This document shows, one piece after another, positions 54,379 through 64,000 of a stretch of DNA of 64,000 bases; within the stretch, counting starts at the first letter, position 1; each line of letters starts with the position of its first letter. The stretch is from Puffinus mauretanicus. Lineage: Eukaryota > Chordata > Aves > Procellariiformes > Procellariidae. The translations under genes were made by a program, and so were the position numbers. Location of the stretch: assembly GCA_023333565.1 (NCBI GenBank), contig JAJKFH010002485.1, forward strand, positions 248,001 to 312,000. The letters are read 5' to 3'. The notes beneath the pieces were generated by a model. The model did no database searches. It was not told where the DNA came from and was given only the letters and a program-made list of their open reading frames with translations.

Positions 54379-55907
54379 CCCTACGGACATGATGATGGAG
54401 ATGAAAACAAGGCAACAGGTAATATTTCATTGTCACCCCTTAAGTCAAACTAGCTAATTTGCAGAAATGAGAAGAAATGCAAGTTATTAGTAAAGTGAGT
54501 CCTCTTTTTGCTTTTCTTCTAACTCAAGGCAATGTGCAAAGTCCAATTAATGACATGAAATAGCTAAGGGCTAGACATCTCTCTCTCTTCCCCCCCGCAA
54601 CGTTCTCATACCCAACACGATATCTACACCACATCACGCAGACTAATTCAGATATTCCCAGGCGAGTGAACTGGTACATCGACATAGGAAAACATGATCA
54701 GTTTAAGTCTGGAAGTACAGTCAGATTCCTCAGGTACCAAGCTTGGTCTCTTGAATCCTCTTTCCCCACTCAGACACAATTAAACTGCTTTTGGACCAAA
54801 AAAAAATTGATTTGTATGTATCTTTAAGGTCCTGCTCTCAGTTCTAGCTTCAAGAGGAGCTCAAGCAGAATCAGAGGGAATCAGAACTACCTCAAAGCAT
54901 TTGCAAGGGGCTGTATTCATATCTAAGCCCTTTCTTGGAGTTATAAAACTCAGCATGGGGAGTTTTTCACTTGCATCATCCCTATCAGAAGACTCCTTCT
55001 GAACCTGAATCTTCTCGTCATTTTAAGTTTTGCTCTAGCTTTCAGGTTCCACTTAATTTTGGCCATATATTTACCTTTAGGCTCACAGTATGATTTGGAT
55101 TAAATAGCTTTTCCCCCTAGGTTTTTTGGCTGATATTTATGCAGAGAACAAGTAGATCTCCTCTCAGCACACTAGGTATTCTCTGAGCCACCACAGGAAG
55201 AGGAAAAAAAAAAACAGCTGAGTTATCTTTCCACCACAAAAATTGGTATTATATAGGAGGTAGGCTTTTACCTGCCCAGTCTGAAATGCCTCTCTTGTGC
55301 AGAAAGTGTGTAGGGGACTTCATGTTCCAGAATGGAGGCAGGGATTGAATTTCAGCATCCTGAAAGTGAGACTGGGGAGGAACCATGTTGGGCTGCTGCT
55401 GTCTGAACCTTGGACACCTACATTCTCTTTAAATGCCTCCGTATGTCTAAAGCAGACAGTTGCCTCAGTGCATACCCTTGCATTTTTTACTTTTATTTCC
55501 TCCAGTGTCTCTTACTGGAACCCTCAAGATGTTTCAGTTCTTGCTACGTGATATTTTAATTGTCCTCTATCTTAAGAGTGCCTTTCAAATCTGTGTTATC
55601 AACCGGTTGCATCAATAACACTCCTTCTTTTAGTGTGAGGCATAAATGAATATATTCAATAATATAAGTTCAAGAGCTGATATTGACGTCCCCTCTTCTA
55701 GCCCTTTCAGTCCAGCCTGGGGTCACCTCTCCCACAGCTATATTCTAGTTGCCTTTTTCACTCATTTTTCTTGTGACCCCGTGTCAAAGAACTACGTGAT
55801 AACCAGACACATATACTCTGCACTCAGACAGGCTTGCCCATGAGGTAGAGCTGCCTATGTATTGGGCATAGTCCAAAGAACAGAGACCCTGAACTTCTAG
55901 TCTTAGG

Positions 55908-55938
55908 TTTGATTTAGTTTTAGTTTAGTTTTTTAGTT
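55908..55938. repeat. TTTAGTT-type tandem repeat
   Basis: A short run of TTTAGTTT-like units on the plus strand. Simple sequence. Confidence 0.5.
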
Positions 55939-56585
55939 TTACTGACATGTAGTTTAAATGATGTCTACACGTGAGCATTACTAATTAAGTTGTGTAGTGA
56001 AAGTTTGTATCTTGTCACTTGCTCATTGAGTGACTCAGGCTGTCCTCTGATAATTTGGCAGAATAACCCACGTCAGTTATTTAATACTTAAGAGACTTTG
56101 AAATCAGTATATCCCTTACTTTTACTTAGTTGTATAAAAAAGGAAAAAGAAAAAATTTTAAAAGAAGTACCAAAAATGCTGGGAAACAGGAGAAAAACCC
56201 ACAGAATTTTCTCACATGGAAAAATGACTTAAAATCAATTTTCAGATTTTAAAAAATATTTTATTTGAAAGGAAAATGTTAACTATTTTCTTTTGGAAAT
56301 GTAAAAACATTTTCTACATTTTTGAAATATTGAAAATATTCAGATATTTAAATTTTGAAAAAAAAATGTGTGTGTATCAGAAGGTTGATGGTGGCAGAAT
56401 ATCAGTCAAGAGAACAGATAATTTTTGATTGACTCATAATTGCACTGTTTAGAGAATAAAACATCCAAATGTACACTAATTTCCCTAATTCTATTCAGAA
56501 AGGACTGATTTGAATACAAGATGAGGTTTCCTCCCTCCCAGATTAATGTCTCAACATCAGTAGCCCAGCCCCATACCCCTGAATC

Positions 56586-56918
56586 ATGCTGAGCTGGGCT
56601 GAATTGCTGGTAGAGGCCCAGGAGCGTGCTCTAGCAACCAAGCAAGCCGATGCCAGTGCAAATCCGCTGGGACCAGTGCTGGCAGCACTTCAGCTCCTGC
56701 TGAAGGAAGTCCTGAAACTCCGTTCAGCAGAGGATGCTGAGCTGATTTTTAGGATAAGATCTCTGAAGGCAAGTCCAGTGGCCCAGCGCTTGCTTTGCCC
56801 ATTTTCCTGTTCCCAGGGAAAGAGAAGGTTGCCTCATATCGAAAACCTCCTGGGTCGATGTCTGTATAGAAACCGTTGTTATCTTATCAGTTTGGCTGCT
56901 TTCTTCAGCCCTGTTTGA
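56586..56918 (+). other. Leu/Ala-rich 110-codon open frame, antisense to GABBR2
   Basis: A plus-strand frame opens in a locally GC-richer segment and starts MLSWAELLVEAQERALATKQ. About 55 residues look like an amphipathic helix rich in leucine, alanine and glutamate; the rest does not. No splice-site or family evidence supports a gene. It may be chance in a GC-richer patch, or the trace of an unrecognised old insertion. Confidence 0.12.
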
Positions 56919-58503
56919 GAGATCAGACCGTCAAGGTCTAGAAAGCGTTATACTTGGAAGAGAACTCACTGGAAAACAAAGAAACCATCGTTTAAAGATG
57001 CAGTATTCTTCATTTTCCTAGAAAAGATCCAACACTACAAGTTCTAAATAAGTGCAATTTGTTGAAGCTCACTCTGACACCTCTGTAATTAAAGCATTCC
57101 GGCATCGTGCACTTGGCTTCTTGGAGAGGAGTACATGAAGAAAGGCAGCAATAATATCTAAACAGCCTGAAGGAAGACAAGTGACAGATTCCATTCTTTT
57201 CTCTGGCTATCTCCAGTATCGTAACCTTTTCCTTATCTCGGTCAACACACTCACAAGGAATTGAATGGGACTAAATTTCTTTTTAATACTTTGACAAACT
57301 GCACTGCTCTGTACAATAGCGGCAAACCTTGTATTCCCAGCTGCCCTTAAAAATCAGTTACTTCTATTTTTTTAATACTTGTCATCAATCATTTATGCTA
57401 ATTGGCCAAGTGTATGGCATTCCTATAGTGTATTAAATGTCCCAAAATAACTAATGAGAAGCCTTTTATTTCATCTGTCTCAAATGAAAGTGGTGTTAGA
57501 ATAAGAAAGTATTTCCTTCTCTGCCACTGGCATTCAATGAATATTTATGATGTTTTTCACTATATTGCAGTGATCTGACAATGTTGAATTCCAGCTAGAA
57601 TGAGGATACAGCACTTAAAAGGAGATTCTACTCTCTTTCTATCACTCATAAAAGGAATTAATAATTGCAAAACAGCTAACACAAACAATTGCTTCTCAAA
57701 TTAGATCATATTTTATTTTCATATTCTGAGCTGGAAAAGGACTTTCTTAATTTGTAGCAACAACTATCGTTAAAAACACTAATAACCTGAACCCATTTAT
57801 TAAATATTTGTAAAGCTATTTTATGCACAGTACTAATGCTGACTGATCAAAGTGTACGTAATTAATGGACAAGAAAGCAATCGTTGCAGTAATGAAAATC
57901 TTATTAGCATATAAATTATCTTGTTTTTAAAAGCTTAGAATAACCATGTAAGGAAGATACTTCTTCTATCATACTGTTTTTCTGAAGCCATTAAACCAAG
58001 TCACCTTCCCTGGAAGGGCCATATTGCTGTGTCTCCTGGTAACAGAAGAAAAAAATATCCTCTGGACAGGAACTCGTAGGAAATGATTAGAAAGTTTCAG
58101 TGCAGGTCTGGGTACCAGGTGATACTGTTGGGTTATGCTACTGTCCAAGTCAGATAGAGGAGTTTATGCAGCACTGTTTTGCAATCCTATTTCTCTCTAT
58201 TCTATTACTAGCCATCAGATAATGTGCATTGGTAACCCCTGGAGACAGGGAGGGCTTTATCTATCAGGCTTTTTGTTTTTTCTCATCAGAAGTCTTCCCT
58301 CTGCAATGTGGCTGGGTGACTATACAGGAATAGAAGAGGTGAGACATTTGCTGATGAGGATGTGGCTTTTTTCACTCGATGTGTTCAGAAGAAGGAATTT
58401 AAGTTACTAAACCCTGACAATAATTCGTGTGGCTTGAAGCCAGGAACAATTTCCAGTGCTCTCTGATTTATCTCCCAGGGTGAACACAGTCTGTCTTACA
58501 GAC

Positions 58504-58577
58504 GAAGACACAATGTTCATACTCTTGCCATGGTATGTTCATACTCTTGAAGAGAGACACAATGTTCATATTCTTGC
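58504..58577. repeat. Three imperfect copies of an ATGTTCATACTCTTG unit
   Basis: The unit occurs at about 58512, 58535 and 58562. Two of the three copies are preceded by GACACA. This is a local tandem duplication, with no coding role visible. Confidence 0.65.
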
Positions 58578-61500
58578 ATTTTGAAGACTGAAATTTATTT
58601 TGCTCCCTATACAGTTGTGTACACATAGGAGTAGTGGATCCAGTGATAAAGCTGCTACTAGTTGCAAACCTTTTTATATCTATCCCTTAAGAAGACTATC
58701 AATATCCTATTTAAAGGTGATGTCTGGGGAGAAAATTAATGTCTTCAGTCATTATAATCTGTATTTGATCAACAGTATCATAGAAAATATCTGAAGTCTT
58801 CTGCTGACATCAGTGAAGTCTAATTAATACAAATTTCTGTCTCCAGACAGCATTTGTCTTTTCTTTTTTGTCAAAATGTGTCCAAATGATGACTATTTTT
58901 ACCCAGAACATGCACTACTATTAATAAATACCATAATTTGGAGGTTTTCTGAGCCTCTGAATCTCTTTAAGATTCATTCTTAGAAGTCGAGCCACTACTC
59001 ACCCCATAGAGACTTTATTCATGGAAGTATTCCCATGGAAAATAATGGGCTAAATATTCTAGATCACATCTAAGCAAGAAAAAGTTTCTTATCAACTGCT
59101 CTCAGTGAGAAGGATGAGACTTTTTATTTTGTATGTGGACTACCATAGGTCATTGTAATATCTTTGTCCAAACAAAATGCATTTCACATGGGACCACATA
59201 TTCCCACTGAAGTTACAGCAGAAGTCAGCTGCTGTCTTTATTCAACAGTGCTTAATTTATACAGTTTACACATGTAGTAGAGCACTATAATAACTCTTTA
59301 TTTCTTCCTGAGTGAAAATGATGTTCAGGTGGATATAAAATATTCCCATTTTAAGTTAAAGTGTATATAAAAATCAGTATGTCACACATCACAAATATAC
59401 TGAATATTACTTACAGGTGAGGAATAGGGAAATGGCAGACAAAGTATTTTCCATTTTGATTGTTTATATTTAATGATATAATTGTAAAATCCATGTTATG
59501 ATAGTCTAGTAGTCTAGCACATTAAAAATGATCTAACAACTATTATGCTATTTTAGTATCACAGAGTTTTCCTCTAAAATATTCTTTTTATCAGAAACAG
59601 TTTTGTAAAAGAATATCTCCAGTTATAGCTTGAGATGAAGACCATTTTTAGTTCCAAATTTATTTAAGGAATCCGTGGTAGGAAAAGCAAGTATGCTTCA
59701 AATGCACAACTTCCTATTGGAGTTTTATTTAAAACACTTTTGTACATCAAATGCTGGAAACCTCTTGTTCCTGATTCTCTCCTTCCCAATAGATATTAGT
59801 TGTAATAAAATTGTACTTTTTGTTTCTATGTGTATTAAGTTAAATCAAGATTGTTTGTTCACTGTATGCAGTCAATCAAATTCGGTGTATCTCAGAATGG
59901 TGCTAACAGGGGAGACACGTTATCGTTCCACAGCTTTAGCCCACCCTGCAATGAACTAAGGGTGCTGTGATTGTAAGCTCTTCACGATTCTTCGGACATT
60001 TTGCCTCTTTCCTATTACTTATCTTTTTTACCCAATGATGTAAACAGAAAATCAACCGAACAAAAATACTGTAGCTCAATGTTTGAAATAAACAGCAGAT
60101 TTCTTGAAAACAAGGTACATTCAACAGAGCTAAAGTCTTGGGTTAGTTCTCTACTCCTTTTCCCATTTCACCCACAAACACTGCAGAATTTCAACAAGCA
60201 TCAGATCCAGCAAAACTTTCAAGTTTTGTCAAATCTGGCTGCTCATTTCAATGTGCAACAAATGCAAGAAAAGTTTTTCATGCAGACACACTGCACGAAA
60301 TATCATACATTAGAAAGAAAGATCATGCAGATACTTGTTATAAGAATATGCTGGCTGCTGGCTACACTTCTAACACACTCCACAACACTTAGAGCTGATT
60401 CTTGTGTCTGACCTTCCAAAACAAGCCATCTCACCATACAAGAAGTAAATTGTCAGAGCCTATCATGGAATATCACCTTGGGCAAAGTTGGAAATGGTGC
60501 CTAATTCACAGCAGCGTGATTCACATACGCCGGCCCAAGACTACTGCTGCTGGGTTACTCTACTTCTACACTGAGAAACAACCTTCTGAGTAGAAACGGA
60601 GCAGCTTTTTTGGACCCTTAGTTCCCATCAGCACTCTCTTTACTGTCCAGCATGGTGGGTTTGCTGATTTCACAAAAGTGAAAAGGAAACAGTAAGACAA
60701 AATGGGGGCAGAGCTGAAGAGCAGGCCTGAAACAAGAACATGAGACACTTTTCTTTAAGATGAATCATCTTTTCTTGTTTCATATCCTGGATGGCTAATC
60801 TGAAGAGAATTATGACCCCTTCTGCTGAAACAAACAGTACCATCTGGTTTCTAAGCAGGTTTTATTTTCTCTTATTGTCACCTTTTTTAGCAGTATGGGG
60901 ACATATGACCTTTGAAAAACTGATGGTTTGCAAGTTACATCATCTTAAACTTATACTTAACCTTTGCTCTACAGTGAAATTGGGTCAGGTCAGGTTTTGT
61001 TTTTCAAATAGACTGTAAAAACAATATTTGGCAACAACTTCCACAAAGTAGCATTCAATATACAGCTTTCCCATATAACTAGTAGGAGCAAGCTTCCACC
61101 TTTCATCTGTTACTTTATGATAACTCCTGATTTGGAGTTTGGGTTCGGAGGGTTTTTTAAAGTGGTTTTCACTTCACCCAGACTGACACATTAAAAAGTA
61201 GAACATTAAAAAGTCAACAATAACATTGTCAGTAGTTTTGGGGAGAATTTTGACACATCCAAGTTTTGAAGAAATATTTAGTATTTTTAATGTTAAATGT
61301 CTGCAATCAGTGAGTACAAATGCATGCTAATTACTGCGCATTTTAGAGGTACTATAAAGCAAATATCAGAATCACTCAAAGGCCTTGCCTTGCCTTTATT
61401 AACATTAGAGAGAGACAAACTGGACATACTCTGTCAGTAAAGGCATCCCTATTACCCTGTCTGCGAAGAGGCTGGACAGAGGAAGGCTGGGGAGGATGCC

Positions 61501-64000
61501 AGCTGTTCCCACCCATATTAGTACTGCCCTCCTGCAGTTAATTACAAGATTAAACTAACAAAATATCCAGGCTTCAGGAATCTGGACAGCAAGGTAGTCA
61601 GTTTTTACACTAAAATAAGGTAGATCTAAACAAACTAATGTACAATCTAGAGGCAACAAGGAAAAATGGTGAGGAGGAGAAGCGAAAATACCAGTATCTG
61701 CCTGGAGTAAGCTTTGCAATAACTTACGTCGAGAAAACGCCTATCGCTTACAAACACTGTCACTGCAGAAAGATGTGAATTAATGAAGGGAAATTCAGAA
61801 AGCCACAACACAAAAGCAGCTTTTGCCACCATCATGCATGTCAAGTACTATTTCCTCTCTCAGATCACGGCATTTAAATCAATGGCCTGCTCACTGCCAC
61901 ATCACTTCTTAACATATGCATTGGTAGAGGAATTTAAATCAAATTAAGCACATAGGGATTAATTTCCTGGGGAGGATTAAGATCTTTCGAGCTATACAGA
62001 ATGGTTGAATAACAAGTGAAATGAGATATTGCCACAAATATTTGAAGGAGGCAATCAACAAAGAAAAAAGCTTTTTCATTTAGGTACTGCAAAGGTAATT
62101 AAAGAAGAAATATAACAGGAGAAATAGATTAGATCTACAGCACAAAGAAGGTTAGGAGAGAGAAATATGTCTTTATATAGACTTCAACCTTTGGTCATGA
62201 CTAGTAGGATTCTGTTGCAAGTGTAGAAATAAGAGCAAAAGGCAGTTGTCATCTTGGAGTGGAAGCGAGATGGTGGTAAAGAGCAAATCGCGGGTGCAGG
62301 GCTTCAAGGCTGCACACCAAACGTCTGCATTGTCGGTCTGTGTATCAAACCATGCGCATTTGATTAGCTACAATCAGCATTTAAGTCAAACAGGTAGTGT
62401 AGTCTGAATTATTAATGTAAACCATACCTTATTTTGGCTGCCAGTTAACAAAGGTCAAAGGGACAAGAACTTAAAGTTACATTTACCTAAAAGGTTGTGG
62501 CTATTACAAGTAACTTTTCTCATTGTTATAACTGAAAGACAATTGAAACAACCACAACGGAATCTTGTGAATGTAACAGAGCTTAAATATTTTACCATGA
62601 TGAGTTAATTCTTTTTACAAAAAAGGGGAAAATAGTTTTACTTTGGCAGGGAAAGATAACCATCCCTTTTTTCCCTTCCTAAAATCTCATTAAAGCATGA
62701 GGGAATTGCTGTGTTTCAGAATTTTTCACTTATTCCCTTTCCTGTATGAGATCCACTGCTGAATGAGATTATCCTAGTGACTCATGGGATGTTTGGACCA
62801 GGTTCTTCCCTGGCTACTATCTCCTATGTACTGCCAGGCATTACTGAGCATTGTGGAAAGCAGTCTGAGTTATGGTTGGTATGAAAGACAGAAGATAAAA
62901 TAAGGTGGTTGTATTGTATTGGGATTGCATCACATAGAGCTGCGTTTTGTTACTGCCTGAGAGGCGTCCATGATTTACGTGTTTTAAAAAGCATTTGCAG
63001 ACCTCGAAGAATAAAGCCAACCTAACCCTGAAGTTATTACTGAATTTTATTATCTCCATTTGATATTCCTATTTATAAATTAAGATCACAAAATACATGC
63101 AGTCTGCAAAAACCTAACATGGGTTATCTCTGCTAGCATTGTAGTTTGGGTTGTAGCACTGCCTCACATGTCTCTCAGAGAAGTGAAAAGCATGTCACAA
63201 ACTAGATTTTCAGCCATGACAAACCCCCAGGCTGTGGCATGCGTTTGTTGAAAAACCTAATTCTGACACGCCTTTGATTTCACCGAGATGCACATTAAAA
63301 ATTGTATAATAGTCACACTTTGTATAACGAGTTTATTCTCTCTTACTGTTAGCATTTGTGATATTGTAAAACAGTTCCACAAAGAGAAGTTACTAAAAGT
63401 TTACTCTATATGGGAAATGCTTCTTTTACTTGGATACAACCTACCTTGCAGAACAAAGAACTTACTCTTTTAAGACCTGATTTAATACAGCTCTTTACCA
63501 GCCCATTTGGACACATATGCTTAATATCCAGTGTGCTCTTAAGCACTTCACTTAATCAGAGCCTAAGAGAAAGACCAGTATAAACAGTTTGAAAGACTCA
63601 GGGAAACTATTTTTCAGAAATAAAATATGAAATTCAGCTATTCTGCCCTTGATATTTTTAAGTGTCTGTATTAAGAAGTAGAGAAAGAATATTCTACAGT
63701 TTTTAAACATTTGGTTACACATTATGTGTTCCCTCGATTTACAGTGGAGAAATATGCAGTTTAACATTTGTAAATGGGCAATAGTTAGGATCTTCCATCT
63801 TTATTTTATAATTTTTATGGAGTTCTTTCTAATACCACTCTTTTTTAGCACTCATCATTGGATGAGCCTTTGACCAATTTACCAATTCATCAAAATGCTT
63901 ATCTAAAATACCCTGAATGTATAAGACACATAATGTGATTATCAGGATATACATAAAGTGCATCATCCACTCTCCTGTGGAAATACTCTGCAGATTTATT

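Larger units (their letters stand above)
38883..64000 (-). other. GABBR2 intron upstream of the GQVVF exon, continues beyond window
   Basis: Intron sequence from the acceptor at 38883-38884 to the window end. I looked for the upstream ectodomain exon on the minus strand and did not find it, so this intron is probably over 25 kb. Contents listed separately: nested CR1s (41.05-44.78 kb), decayed CR1 fragments (46.85, 49.9 and 50.9 kb), low-complexity tracts and small tandem repeats. I recognise nothing in 38.9-41.0, 44.8-46.7, 47.1-49.9 and 51.2-64.0 kb apart from small repeats and chance frames. Confidence 0.75.

Overview
The window is vertebrate, almost certainly avian, nuclear DNA. It is AT-rich and intron-dominated, with no operons or tRNA/rRNA genes. 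It carries CR1 LINEs of several ages, both the type ending in short repeats of the form ATTCTATGATTCT and much older decayed copies, plus one solo LTR of a type I recall from many neoavian genomes.

The only cellular gene I can support is GABBR2 (GABA-B receptor subunit 2), on the minus strand. Three coding exons can be fixed to the base. In transcript order they are 38882-38822 (end of the Venus-flytrap ectodomain), 3542-3462 (ectodomain end, with an N-glycosylation sequon) and 298-148 (stalk and first transmembrane helix). Their phases join exactly and the encoded peptide is continuous with the mammalian protein as I recall it. So no exon is missing between them, and the window runs from one large intron (38883 to beyond 64000) through introns of about 35.3 kb and 3.2 kb into the intron after the TM1 exon. 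The preceding exon was not found and probably lies beyond position 64000. Human GABBR2 is on 9q, which largely corresponds to the avian Z, so Z linkage is likely but inferred.

By region: 1-3.5 kb holds two exons and a short CpG-dense patch. 3.5-38.8 kb is intron with a possible decayed DNA transposon (7.3 kb), a solo LTR (17.9-18.5 kb), a MIR-like SINE (21.7 kb), an old CR1 (23.2 kb), a CpG-dense patch (24.9 kb), and a tail-to-tail pair of ancient CR1s (31.3-33.7 kb). 38.8 kb is the third exon, whose acceptor tract is built from a TTTA repeat. 41.05-44.78 kb is a nested pair: a fairly young CR1 inserted cleanly into an older one, the young copy keeping an uninterrupted reverse-transcriptase frame of over 750 codons. 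44.8-64 kb is intron with three more decayed CR1 fragments and small tandem repeats.

The better-preserved insertions (both nested CR1s and the LTR) lie on the same strand as GABBR2. I found no convincing new gene system. The items most worth checking are the nested CR1, the splice acceptor made of a microsatellite, an unexplained 184-codon frame at 36 kb, and the intronic CpG patches.
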